DNA of 64,000 nt, taken from assembly GCA_964462985.1 (NCBI GenBank), contig CAYXAA010000008.1, forward strand, positions 62,001 through 126,000, given 5' to 3'. The number at the start of each line of letters is the position of its first letter. Within the stretch, counting starts at the first letter, position 1. The position numbers and the translations under genes are program-made. The notes under the pieces were generated by a model that was not told the DNA's origin, did not search any database, and worked only from the letters and a program-made list of their open reading frames with translations. Positions 43,504 through 52,322 of the stretch are shown in pieces. Source of the DNA: CAYXAA01 sp964462985 (lineage in GTDB: Bacteria > Pseudomonadota > Alphaproteobacteria > Rhizobiales > Stappiaceae).

Positions 43504-46401
43504 TTGAAGCGACTGATCATCTCGCTCGCGAGCCTGCTGCTGATTCTGGCGATCGTCGTTCTTGCGGTGCCGCTCTTATTGCCGAAGGCGGCGATCAAGG
43601 AACAGGTGGTGGCCGAGATCGAGAAGGCGACCGGTTGGCGTTTGCGTCTGGACGGTCCAGTCGGACTGTCGCTGCTGCCCGGCTTTCGACTCACTGCAGC
43701 CGATGTCGGCGTGTCTGGCGAAGCCGGCGCCGACGGCGTGGAGTTCATCCGGGTTGGCTCGATCGACTTCGGTCTTGCTTGGGGTACGTTATTCGGCGGT
43801 TCCGTCAAGCTGACCCATATCACGCTGGATCGGCCCGAAATCCTGCTCGAGATCGGACCGGACGGACGTACCAGCTGGGCGCCGCGCCGCAAGTTTCCCC
43901 TCGATCGCTGGCAGCAGGCGACCGAGGCAGCCGAAGCGGCGAACGGTCCATCGACTGAAGTAGCTGCGCCAGAGCCGGCTGCTGCTGTGCCCAGCAGCGA
44001 TGGCGAACCAGACCGCTCGAACCTCGCCCGCATCGGAGTCGACCGGATCACGATCGTCGACGGACATTTGACCTATGCCGATCTGCGCGGCGGTGCGCGC
44101 CATAGTGCAGAGGACGTCGATCTCAATCTGTCACTGCCCGCCCTGACTGGTCCTGCGACCATATCTGGCGCGGCGACGGTGGCCGGCATAAGAGTTGAGC
44201 TCTCCGGCGATGTCGCGGCGCCGCTCACGCTCGCGGACGGTGGATCGAGTTCGCTCGCGCTGAAGATCGAGGCGCTCGACAGTGAGGTCGACATTACGGG
44301 CACACTGTCGGCAGCTCCTGCTGGAACAGTCTCGGTTAAGGCCGAGGGGCCGTCCGTCGCCGGGCTGCTTGCGGGGCTGAAGGTCGACCTGCCGGCCGAT
44401 CCGGGATCCTATGTGGTTGCGACGGATCTCACCATTGCGCCGGAGAAGGTTACCTTCGCCAATCTCACCGCCGATTTCGCAGGCGCCAAGGCCGAGGGAA
44501 GCGGCGAGGTTGACCTGTCCGGGTCAATGCCGACCTTCGCTGCCCACATCGCGGCAGCCGACGTCGACCTGGCGAAGGCGCTGGTGCTCGTCGGTAGGCC
44601 ACGGCCGGCAGGAGGCCGAATTGGGCTCGATCTCGTGGTCCGAGGGGCGGGGGCCGACATGGCCACGTTGCTCGGCACTCTCGACGTGCGTGGCAAGGCG
44701 GACCTGGCGGACGGGCATATTTCGGAACTCGGCCTTGCCCAGCATGTTGGCGGCGATCCCGCAGCGGACGAGATCCGTGATATCGCCGCGACCGTGACCT
44801 TCGATGGCTTCGAACGTCCCGTTACGGTAACCGGCTCCCTTGGCTGGCGCGGCGAGCGCTTCTCGCTCGAAGGTTCAGCGAGCCCTGCGCCGCTCTTAGC
44901 CGGGCTGGCCGCGCCCGTGAACCTTGGCCTCTCGGGTCGGCGCCTCGGCCTCGGCTTTGACGGCACCTTGGCGATGAGCGGCGGCATCGACGGCAAGGTT
45001 TCGCTCGAGACCGGCAGTTTGCGCGGCCTTGCCGCTTGGTTCGGGCGCCCCCTTCCGCCAGGTGGCGGACTTGAGGCATTTCGCATTTCCGGTCGGCTCT
45101 CGGCCACGCAGCAGCGATTCGGTTTCGACGACGCCTCGATCCGGCTCGATGAAATCACGGGCAAGGGTTCTGGCGAGATCGTACTCTCCGACCGGCCGAA
45201 GCTAACGGCCACGCTTGCGCTCGACCGTCTTGGCCTCGATCCCTATTTGGGATCGGGCGGCGGAGGCGGGCGTGCGGGACAGGCAACAGACCGCGTTCCG
45301 GGCGCTGCCGGCGGCGATGCCGGCTGGAGCCGCGACCCGATCAGCCTGTCGGGGTTGAAGGCCGTTGACGCCGATCTGACGCTGTCGGCGCAAAGCGTGA
45401 CCTATGATGGGATCGTGACGGGTCCCAGCCGGCTGCTGGTCGGGATCAAGGACGGCGTGCTGAACGCCGACCTTACGGAGCTCACGCTATACGGCGGCAA
45501 GGGTCGCGGCAAGGTGCGGCTGGATGGCGCCGCGAGCGTGCCGGCGGTGGCCGGCTCCTTCGAGCTCAGCGGTCTCAATGCGAGGCCTTTCCTCGGCGCC
45601 GTAGCCGGGATCGGATGGCTTGAGGGGCAGGCCGCTGTCACTGTTGACCTTCGAAGCACCGGCGCCAGCCAGGCAGATCTGATCTCAGCACTTGATGGCA
45701 CGGCTCGGCTCGATTTTGCCGATGGTGCCGTGCTCGGCATCAATATCCCGCAGATCGTGCGCGGTCTAACGATCAAGACGCTGCTCGGCTGGGCGGCCAA
45801 TCCAGCGCAGAAGACGGACTTCAGCGCTCTCACCGCGAGCTTCGAAATTGAGGACGGTATTGCTCGGTCCAACGACCTCAAGCTGGCCGGGCCGCTGGTG
45901 CGTGTGACCGGCTCCGGTACGACGGATATGCCGAAAAAGAGTCTCGACTGGCGTTTCGAGCCGCAGGTCGTGGCAACACTGGAGGGTCAGGCGCCGACGC
46001 CCCGTGGCAAGGGCGAGACCCGCAACCTGGAAGGACTTGGCGTCCCCGTGATCGTGCGCGGGTCCTGGACAAAGCCGCAGATCTATCCGGACATCGAGGG
46101 GATCCTCAAGAATCCGGAGGCCGCCTATAAGAAGCTGGATCAGATCGGCGGGGGTCTCGTCAAGGCCCTCAAGCAGAAGCCTGACAAGGCACTCGCCGAG
46201 GCCGCCAACCAGGCGGTTGAGCAGGCGACCGGTGGCAATTTGAAGATCGACGTGCAGAAAGTGATCGCCGGCGAGGTCGACGACAAGGAAGTGCTCGATG
46301 CCGTCGAACAAGGCTTCGGTCTGCCGCAGGGCTTCCTCGGCTCGCTCGGCATTGGCGGGAAGAAGAAGCAGCCGGAACAGCAACAGCCGGTACAGCAGTA
46401 G
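43504..46401 (+). CDS. AsmA family envelope protein
   Basis: The 965-residue protein starts with TTG at 43504, with GGGAGG 6 bases upstream. An N-terminal membrane helix (residues 4-27) is followed by the AsmA N-domain (KEQVVAEIEKATGWRLRLDGPVGLSLLPGFRLTAADV), a long periplasmic beta-rich region, and a C-terminal AsmA_2-like block (MPKKSLDWRFEPQV) before a helical, low-complexity tail with poly-Gln. AsmA-like proteins bridge the periplasm and are linked to phospholipid or outer-membrane protein transport. It is convergent with phnN. The substrate is inferred only from the family. Confidence 0.9.
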   Translation: MKRLIISLASLLLILAIVVLAVPLLLPKAAIKEQVVAEIEKATGWRLRLDGPVGLSLLPGFRLTAADVGVSGEAGADGVEFIRVGSIDFGLAWGTLFGGSVKLTHITLDRPEILLEIGPDGRTSWAPRRKFPLDRWQQATEAAEAANGPSTEVAAPEPAAAVPSSDGEPDRSNLARIGVDRITIVDGHLTYADLRGGARHSAEDVDLNLSLPALTGPATISGAATVAGIRVELSGDVAAPLTLADGGSSSLALKIEALDSEVDITGTLSAAPAGTVSVKAEGPSVAGLLAGLKVDLPADPGSYVVATDLTIAPEKVTFANLTADFAGAKAEGSGEVDLSGSMPTFAAHIAAADVDLAKALVLVGRPRPAGGRIGLDLVVRGAGADMATLLGTLDVRGKADLADGHISELGLAQHVGGDPAADEIRDIAATVTFDGFERPVTVTGSLGWRGERFSLEGSASPAPLLAGLAAPVNLGLSGRRLGLGFDGTLAMSGGIDGKVSLETGSLRGLAAWFGRPLPPGGGLEAFRISGRLSATQQRFGFDDASIRLDEITGKGSGEIVLSDRPKLTATLALDRLGLDPYLGSGGGGGRAGQATDRVPGAAGGDAGWSRDPISLSGLKAVDADLTLSAQSVTYDGIVTGPSRLLVGIKDGVLNADLTELTLYGGKGRGKVRLDGAASVPAVAGSFELSGLNARPFLGAVAGIGWLEGQAAVTVDLRSTGASQADLISALDGTARLDFADGAVLGINIPQIVRGLTIKTLLGWAANPAQKTDFSALTASFEIEDGIARSNDLKLAGPLVRVTGSGTTDMPKKSLDWRFEPQVVATLEGQAPTPRGKGETRNLEGLGVPVIVRGSWTKPQIYPDIEGILKNPEAAYKKLDQIGGGLVKALKQKPDKALAEAANQAVEQATGGNLKIDVQKVIAGEVDDKEVLDAVEQGFGLPQGFLGSLGIGGKKKQPEQQQPVQQ

Positions 46402-46423
46402 GCAAGCGGCGGCCGGGGCCGCG

Positions 46424-47059
46424 CTACCCGAGCGTCCTCGCCGCGGTGTTGATCGCGGCGAGCATCGCGGCGGCGCCCGCGTCGATTGTACCGGTGTTTT
46501 CTATCGTGACGATAGGCCCCGCATCAGCTGGGAAGCTGAGGTCGGCGCGCTGCAGTCGGCGGCGGATTTCCTCGGTGCTCTCGCGGCCGCGAGCGGCGAG
46601 GCGTTCGGCGAGGACGGCGATCGGCGCGGTGATAACGAGAACGAGGACGCGGGCATATCTCTGCCGTGCCGCCCTCACGACGCGGCGTGACACGTTGGCG
46701 ATCACAACCTGCCCATCGGCAACACTGCGGTCGACATCGGTGGGAAGCGCATAGGCCAGGCCGTGAGCCCGCCAGAACAGCGCAACGTCACCGCGGGCGA
46801 TCATGGCCTCAAGCGTCTCAACCGAAAGGCTGTCATGATCTTCCGTTGCGCCGTCGGCCGGCCGCGTGATCAGACGGCGCGGGAAATAGTACGCGTCGTT
46901 ACCGGCCAGTTGCCGGCGCAGTTCGTTGAGCAGACTGTCTTTGCCGGCGCCGCTCGGTCCGACCACGGCGACGAAGAGACCGGGCCCGCGCGGACGTTCC
47001 GTCGGCGAGGCCGCGTCGATCGTGGACTCCAGAATGTCTTTTGCCGCCGCCTCCGTCAC
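46424..47059 (-). CDS. phnN: Ribose 1,5-bisphosphate phosphokinase PhnN
   Basis: The 211-residue protein has the P-loop GPSGAGKD and a guanylate-kinase-like lid region with RRLITRPADGATEDH. It forms PRPP from ribose 1,5-bisphosphate after C-P lyase cleavage. The GTG at 47059 is 1 base from the phnM stop and so is preferred to an ATG at 47119 that overlaps phnM by 59 bases. It is the last gene of the phn cluster. Confidence 0.91.
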   Translation of the reverse strand: MTEAAAKDILESTIDAASPTERPRGPGLFVAVVGPSGAGKDSLLNELRRQLAGNDAYYFPRRLITRPADGATEDHDSLSVETLEAMIARGDVALFWRAHGLAYALPTDVDRSVADGQVVIANVSRRVVRAARQRYARVLVLVITAPIAVLAERLAARGRESTEEIRRRLQRADLSFPADAGPIVTIENTGTIDAGAAAMLAAINTAARTLG

Positions 47060-47060
47060 C

Positions 47061-48206
47061 TCAGGCCACCCGGCGACCCAGACGCCACACGCCGCGCACG
47101 ATCGGTATGGCGCCAACAAGTCGGACCTGGACGAGGTCTGCCCGGCGGCCTTCGATCAGCGCACCGCGATCCGAAAGTCCTGCAGCCTCCGCCGGGGTTT
47201 TCGACACCATCGCAACCGCCTCGGGCAGCGAGATCTCGGCAATGTCCTCGGCAAGCTGGAATGCCGCCTGCAGGAGCGAGACGGGAACATAGTCCGACGA
47301 CAGCACGTCGAGCCAGCCGGCCTCGGCGAGCTCTCGGGCCGAGACATTGCCGGAATGCGAGCCGCCGCGCACCACGTTGGGCGCGCCCATCAGCACCCTC
47401 ATGCCAGCCTGGCGCGACGCCTTGGCTGCTTCTAGCGTGGTCGGAAACTCGGCAATCCGCGTCTCGAGTGCAGCCGCCTCCGCGACATGCTCCGCGGTGG
47501 CGTCGTCATGGCTCGCGATGATGATGCCGCGCTCGCGGGCCTTGTCGGCAATGGCGCGGCGATGCTCGGGCGCGAGGTCGGCGGTCCGGGTCTGGCGACT
47601 CTCGATATAGGCGGCCATCTCGGCGTCGGAGAAGCCCTTCTTGCCCTGGTAGTAGGTCTTGTAGGCGTCGAGCGAGGTGAACTGGCGCTGGCCCGGCGTG
47701 TGGTCCATGAGCGAGATCAGGCGGACGCGGGCGTCCTCCTCGAAATAGCGATAGGCATCGAGCACGTCGGGCGCGGAAACCTCACAGCGCAGGTGGATGA
47801 AATGGTCGGCACGCAGCCGATTCTCGGCAAGCCCGGTCTCGATTGCGTCGGCGAGGCCGCGCATGTCTTCCGCCTTGAGGTCGGCTTCCTCGTCCATGCC
47901 GACCCTCAGCGCGTCGAACACCGTCGTTATGCCGGCGCAGGCGATCTGGGCATCGTGGGCCTGAACCGCGGACACCGGGTTCCAACGCACCTTGGGGCGC
48001 GGCGCATAGTGGGTCTCGAGATGGTCGGTATGCAGTTCGACGAGGCCAGGCAGCAGATAGTCACCTTCGCAGTCGTAACCGGTGACTGCAGTCGGACCCA
48101 CGTCGATACGCGCGATCACACCGCCCTGGACGGCAAGAGCCCCGTCGACCACGGCGTCGGGCAGCACGAGTCTGGCGTTGGTGTAGAGAAGATCGTGGTC
48201 AGCCAT
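47061..48206 (-). CDS. phnM: RPnTP hydrolase PhnM
   Basis: The 381-residue protein is a metal-dependent amidohydrolase with the family motif ELHTDHLETH (about 56-65) and the metal ligand in ASHDDATAEH (about 230). It hydrolyses ribose 1-methylphosphonate 5-triphosphate to the 5-phosphate. The start overlaps the end of the DUF1045 gene by 8 bases. It is followed at 1 base by phnN. Confidence 0.94.
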   Translation of the reverse strand: MADHDLLYTNARLVLPDAVVDGALAVQGGVIARIDVGPTAVTGYDCEGDYLLPGLVELHTDHLETHYAPRPKVRWNPVSAVQAHDAQIACAGITTVFDALRVGMDEEADLKAEDMRGLADAIETGLAENRLRADHFIHLRCEVSAPDVLDAYRYFEEDARVRLISLMDHTPGQRQFTSLDAYKTYYQGKKGFSDAEMAAYIESRQTRTADLAPEHRRAIADKARERGIIIASHDDATAEHVAEAAALETRIAEFPTTLEAAKASRQAGMRVLMGAPNVVRGGSHSGNVSARELAEAGWLDVLSSDYVPVSLLQAAFQLAEDIAEISLPEAVAMVSKTPAEAAGLSDRGALIEGRRADLVQVRLVGAIPIVRGVWRLGRRVA

Positions 48207-48924
48207 GAACGGTGCTCCGGTCGGTTTCAGCCGCGACGCGGCCGAGCGGGCGAATGTCGAGAACGGTGAAATCGGCGCCGGGAGCCGGTTCGACGAACAG
48301 GCCGAGCGTGGCGAGTCGATGGGGTCGGCCGGTCGCCTCGGCGAAAAAGATCTGAGCGTGGCCGAACATAAGGTCCGCTTCCGCCGGATCGGTCAGGCGA
48401 CCGGACAGGGTCATGTGAAAACGAAACTCGTCGAAGACATAAGGATAGCCCCAGCGATCCAGGTGCTCGATCTGGCGGGCCGTCAGGCCACCGGCGAGAC
48501 GGCGTGCGCGGTCCGCCCTGGTGAGCGGGGCGCGGAACGCGTCAAAGGTTTCGACACAGGAGGCCGCCAGCACGTCGAGTGCCTCGACCGGAGCGCTGGG
48601 GGTCAGCGCCAGAAACGCGCCGAGCCGGGTCACTGCAAGCCCGGGCACGTCGAAGGCAGGCATGCGTTCGCAGAACGCTTTAAATGCCTCGCGCAGGTCA
48701 GTCTCGTTGAAATCCTGGGCAAGGACGAACGGCGGTTTCATCGTCGCGTGGAAGCCGTAGCGGCGCGGCTCGGCTGTAAGGGCGTCGAACCGGCTTTCCG
48801 TCAGACCTTCGAGTCGCGGCTGCACCACGTGTTCACCGGAAAATGCATCGCGGCCAAGCCAGCGGGCGCCGAGTTGCGTCAGTGGGTGGTCGGCAGGAGC
48901 CGTGTAGTAGATGGCGTAGCGCAT
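48199..48924 (-). CDS. DUF1045 (2H phosphoesterase-like) phosphonate-cluster protein
   Basis: The 241-residue protein has two HxTx motifs, GFHATMKPPF (about 57-66) and FRFHMTLSGRL (about 168-178), the signature of the 2H phosphoesterase superfamily. DUF1045 proteins occur almost only in C-P lyase clusters, so a role on the cyclic phosphate product (as PhnP in E. coli) is a fair guess but not shown. It overlaps phnM by 8 bases. PhnP itself, a metallo-beta-lactamase, is not in the window. Confidence 0.87.
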   Translation of the reverse strand: MRYAIYYTAPADHPLTQLGARWLGRDAFSGEHVVQPRLEGLTESRFDALTAEPRRYGFHATMKPPFVLAQDFNETDLREAFKAFCERMPAFDVPGLAVTRLGAFLALTPSAPVEALDVLAASCVETFDAFRAPLTRADRARRLAGGLTARQIEHLDRWGYPYVFDEFRFHMTLSGRLTDPAEADLMFGHAQIFFAEATGRPHRLATLGLFVEPAPGADFTVLDIRPLGRVAAETDRSTVHG

Positions 48925-48989
48925 TTGGGGGTCCGGCGTGCCTCGTGCGCCTGTTCGGGCGTCTCATTCGGATCTAAGGTGCGTTGGGT

Positions 48990-49664
48990 TTAGGAAAGGG
49001 CCGTGTCGGGTTGATGACGGTTTTCGTCGGCACCCCCGCCCGGATCGTAGCGATCGCAGAAGCCCACGATATCAGCGTTTTGGAACTCCTGCAGCCTGGA
49101 GAACAGCACGTCGTCAGGCCAGTTCCACCAGGCGATGCGGGCAAGTCGGGTCGCGATGTCGCGGGAAAAGCGCTCGCGGATCGGCCGCGCCGGCACGCCG
49201 CCGGCCACCGTATAGGGAGCGACGCTGCGGCTGACCACCGCACCGGCCGCAATGACTGCACCGTCGCCGATGACGACGCCCGGCAGCACGATCGCGCCGT
49301 GACCAATCCAGACGTCGTTACCGATCACTACCCGGTTCGAGCGACGACGGGCGAAGAAGTCGTGGTCGCGGCTCGCGGCGGCTTCATAATATTCCGGGCA
49401 GTAAGTGAATCTGTGCTGGGATGGCCGCTCCATCGGATGGTTTGGCGCGCCGATCCGGACATTACTCGCGACTGCGACGAAGCGGGCAATATCGGTATCG
49501 GCCACGTCGCAATTCTCGCCAAGATAGGAATAGTCGCCGAGCGTTGAATACTCAATTCGGCTGCTGGCAAGCACCTCGCAGCGCCGGCCGATCGTCGCCT
49601 CGCGCAGCCGCGCCGTTGGATGTACCACCGTCTGGGCGATCTTGGGGCGGAACGCTTCCGTCAT
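48990..49664 (-). CDS. Hexapeptide-repeat acetyltransferase of the phosphonate cluster
   Basis: The start at 49664 gives 224 residues with left-handed beta-helix repeats (VVIGNDVWIGHGAIVLPGV, IGDGAVIAAGAVV) and the catalytic histidine loop in NHPMERPSQHRFTY. It belongs to the transferase hexapeptide family found in C-P lyase operons (chloramphenicol acetyltransferase-like). An acceptor such as an aminophosphonate, as for PhnO, is inferred. It lies 7 bases downstream of phnL and 65 bases upstream of the DUF1045 gene. Confidence 0.86.
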   Translation of the reverse strand: MTEAFRPKIAQTVVHPTARLREATIGRRCEVLASSRIEYSTLGDYSYLGENCDVADTDIARFVAVASNVRIGAPNHPMERPSQHRFTYCPEYYEAAASRDHDFFARRRSNRVVIGNDVWIGHGAIVLPGVVIGDGAVIAAGAVVSRSVAPYTVAGGVPARPIRERFSRDIATRLARIAWWNWPDDVLFSRLQEFQNADIVGFCDRYDPGGGADENRHQPDTALS

Positions 49665-49671
49665 CGGGACC

Positions 49672-50373
49672 TTACGCGGCTGCGGCCGAAAATTGTGTGA
49701 CGTCGATGACGCGGTCGGCGATGCGGTCTCGGACATCCTCGTCGTGCAGAATACCGAGCAGGGCAACACCGTCGGCCTTCTTCTCCTGGATCAGCGATAC
49801 CACGACCGCTCGATTCGCCGCATCGAGCGATGCGGTCGGCTCGTCGAGCAGGAGTACCCCATAATGGGCAATGAATCCCCGCGCGATGTTGACGCGTTGC
49901 TGCTCGCCGCCGGAAAATGTCGCTGGCGGCAGGCTCCACAGCCGCTCGGGAACATTGAGCCGGTCGAGCAGGCCGCGGGCGCGCGCCATCGCCTCGACTT
50001 CCTCCGCGCCCTGCTCCATCAGGGGCTCGGCGACGATCCGGTCGGCCGGCACGCGGGGAACGACTTTCAGAAACTGGCTGACGTAGCCGATAGTGCGGCG
50101 GCGCAACGCCAGAATGCGGCGGGGCTCGGCAGCGGCGATGTTGATGATCTGATCGCCTTCCGTCACGAGGATCTGGCCCTCGTCACACGCGTAGTTGCCG
50201 TAAATCATCTTCAGGATCGAACTCTTGCCGGCGCCTGACGGGCCGCCGAGCACCACGCACTCTCCGGCGGCGACCGAAAGGCTGACGTCGGAGACGACCG
50301 GCAGCCTGAGGCCGCCCTGCAGATGCATGGTGAAGGACTTGCCGACCTCGTTGAGGCAAAGACGTGTAAGCAT
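49672..50373 (-). CDS. phnL: C-P lyase accessory ABC protein PhnL
   Basis: The 233-residue ABC ATPase has Walker A GPSGAGKSS, signature SGGEQQRVN and Walker B LLLDEPTASLD. PhnL occurs in C-P lyase operons and is needed for assembly or turnover of the complex; it is not a transporter ATPase. It follows phnK by 26 bases. Sequence features alone do not separate it from other ABC proteins, but the position is diagnostic. Confidence 0.94.
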   Translation of the reverse strand: MLTRLCLNEVGKSFTMHLQGGLRLPVVSDVSLSVAAGECVVLGGPSGAGKSSILKMIYGNYACDEGQILVTEGDQIINIAAAEPRRILALRRRTIGYVSQFLKVVPRVPADRIVAEPLMEQGAEEVEAMARARGLLDRLNVPERLWSLPPATFSGGEQQRVNIARGFIAHYGVLLLDEPTASLDAANRAVVVSLIQEKKADGVALLGILHDEDVRDRIADRVIDVTQFSAAAA

Positions 50374-50399
50374 CTTCGTTCCTTCGCAGTGGAAGCCGG

Positions 50400-51191
50400 T
50401 CAGACTTGGAGGATCGACGAGACCAGCAGCTGGGTGTAAGGGGCCTGCGGATCGTCCAGGACCCGATCGGTCAGCCCGCTCTCCACCACCTTGCCGTGAC
50501 GCATGACCATGATGCGGTGGGACAGAAGTCTGGCCACGGCAAGGTCGTGGGTAACGATCACGACGGATAGACCGAGATCCGCAACGAGCCCGCGCAGCAG
50601 GTCGAGCAGCCGGGCCTGCACCGAAACATCGAGGCCACCAGTCGGCTCATCCATGAACACCAGCCGTGGCTCGGTGACGAGATTACGCGCGATCTGCAGG
50701 CGCTGGCGCATTCCGCCGGAAAAGGCGCGCGGCCGGTCGTCAATGCGGTCGAGATCGATCTCGACGCGGCCGAGCCAGTCGAGGGCGGTCTCGCGGATCG
50801 TGCCGTAGTTTCGGGCGCCAACCGCCATCAGCCGCTCGCCGACGTTGGCGCCGGCCGACACGCCCATGCGCAGTCCGTCGGCGGCATTCTGGTGGACGAA
50901 GCCCCAGTCGGTGCGCATCAGCAGTCGGCGCTCCGCCTCCGTCAACTGGAACAGGTCGCGCATCTTGCCGTCGCGCATGCGGTACTCGACGACACCGGCC
51001 GTTGGCGGCAATCGTGTCGACAGGCAGTTGAGCAGAGTCGTCTTGCCCGAGCCGGATTCGCCGACAATTGCCAGCACTTCGCCCGGCCACAGCTCGAAGG
51101 AAACGTCACGGCAGCCGATCCGGTCGCCGTAGAACCGGGTCAGGCCGCTTGCCCGCAGCAGCGGCTCGCTTTCGTCATGTGGCGTGTTCAT
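50400..51191 (-). CDS. phnK: C-P lyase accessory ABC protein PhnK
   Basis: The 263-residue ABC ATPase has Walker A GESGSGKTT, signature AFSGGMRQRLQ and Walker B LVFMDEPTGGLD. In the known structure PhnK docks on the PhnJ subunit of the PhnGHIJ core. Its ATG overlaps the phnJ stop (ATGA at 51188-51191). It is typical in length. Confidence 0.95.
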   Translation of the reverse strand: MNTPHDESEPLLRASGLTRFYGDRIGCRDVSFELWPGEVLAIVGESGSGKTTLLNCLSTRLPPTAGVVEYRMRDGKMRDLFQLTEAERRLLMRTDWGFVHQNAADGLRMGVSAGANVGERLMAVGARNYGTIRETALDWLGRVEIDLDRIDDRPRAFSGGMRQRLQIARNLVTEPRLVFMDEPTGGLDVSVQARLLDLLRGLVADLGLSVVIVTHDLAVARLLSHRIMVMRHGKVVESGLTDRVLDDPQAPYTQLLVSSILQV

Positions 51192-52087
51192 GCCTGGTCT
51201 CCGGAGGGAGCGGTAAGGTCGCGCACGGCGGGGTCGGCGGCCATCGGCCCGACGTGCCCCTTGCTGCGGCGGGTCTCGCAGTGGTCGCTGTCGGAGCAGA
51301 CGAACATCCGCTGGCCGCGGTCGTCGAGCACGACCTCGTCGAGATAGACATCATTGGCGCCGCACAGGGCGCAGGGCCGGTCGAAGCGCTGCACCTCGAA
51401 CGGGTGATCCTCGAAATCGAGACTGACCACATCGGTATGCGGTGGAATGGCATAGATCCGCTTCTCGCGGCCGGCGCCGAACAGTTGCAGCGCCGCCATG
51501 TGGTCCATCTTCGGATTGTCGAACTTCGGCGTTGGCGACGGATCCATCAGATAGCGGCCGTCCACCTTCACCGGATAGGCATAGGTGGTGGCGATGTGGC
51601 CGTGATGAGCGATGTCCTCATAGAGCTTGACGTGTATCAGGCCGTATTCCTCGAGCGCATGCATCTTGCGCGTTTCCGTTTCGCGCGGCTCGAGGAAGCG
51701 CAGGGGCTCGGGGATCGGCACCTGGTAGACCAGGATCTGGCTCTCCGTCAGTGGCTCCTCGGGGATGCGGTGCCGGGTCTGGATGATCGTGGCATCGGCC
51801 GTGGCGGTGGTTGTCGCCACGCCGGCGGTGCGCTCGAAGAACTGGCGGATCGACACGGCGTTTGTGGTGTCATCAGAACCTTGGTCGATCACCTTGAGGA
51901 CGTCGTCGGGACCGAGCACGGACGCGGTGACCTGGACGCCGCCGGTGCCCCAGCCGTAGGGCATCGGCATTTCGCGCGAAGCGAAAGGCACCTGGTATCC
52001 CGGGACAGCGATCGCCTTCAGGATCGCGCGGCGGATCATCCGCTTGGTCTGCTCATCCAGATAGGCGAAATTATAGGCTTCGGTCAT
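51188..52087 (-). CDS. phnJ: Carbon-phosphorus lyase radical SAM subunit PhnJ
   Basis: The 299-residue protein has the unusual radical SAM cluster motif of PhnJ, C-X2-C-X21-C-X5-C, seen as RPCALCGAND and VCSDSDHC. It cleaves the C-P bond of ribose 1-alkylphosphonate 5-phosphate. The ATG at 52087 gives the family N-terminus MTEAYNFAYLDEQTKRMIRR; the frame is open 73 codons further without similarity. A gap of about 230 bases separates it from phnI, unusual for this operon (see the small ORF there). Confidence 0.96.
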   Translation of the reverse strand: MTEAYNFAYLDEQTKRMIRRAILKAIAVPGYQVPFASREMPMPYGWGTGGVQVTASVLGPDDVLKVIDQGSDDTTNAVSIRQFFERTAGVATTTATADATIIQTRHRIPEEPLTESQILVYQVPIPEPLRFLEPRETETRKMHALEEYGLIHVKLYEDIAHHGHIATTYAYPVKVDGRYLMDPSPTPKFDNPKMDHMAALQLFGAGREKRIYAIPPHTDVVSLDFEDHPFEVQRFDRPCALCGANDVYLDEVVLDDRGQRMFVCSDSDHCETRRSKGHVGPMAADPAVRDLTAPSGDQA

Positions 52088-52322
52088 GAATTGTGCTCGC
52101 TTGCGGTCTGAGTGAGCGGGTTTGGGCGGCCCTGTCGTTGACCGGAGCAGGTGCCGATGGGGTGTCCTGGCGACGCCCTGGATCGTGCCCCGTCCGTGGG
52201 CCTGGACGGTTGCGGGCCTCGAGGATCTCGTCCGACATTTTCGAATGAACCGGAGCGATGGCAGCGCCCTTTTCGGCGATGATGGCGGCTGAGCGGATCG
52301 GGGCAACGTCGTCGGAGTTCAT
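52071..52322 (-). CDS. Small ORF between phnI and phnJ, unknown
   Basis: An 83-residue frame starts with an ATG that overlaps the phnI stop (ATGA at 52319-52322) and ends 17 bases inside phnJ. The first half, MNSDDVAPIRSAAIIAEKGA to about residue 45, has a normal amino acid mix. The second half is Pro/Arg-rich and may be random translation. It matches no family I recognise. The coupling and position argue for a gene, but a spacer or decayed remnant is equally possible. Confidence 0.4.
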   Translation of the reverse strand: MNSDDVAPIRSAAIIAEKGAAIAPVHSKMSDEILEARNRPGPRTGHDPGRRQDTPSAPAPVNDRAAQTRSLRPQASTIHDRSL

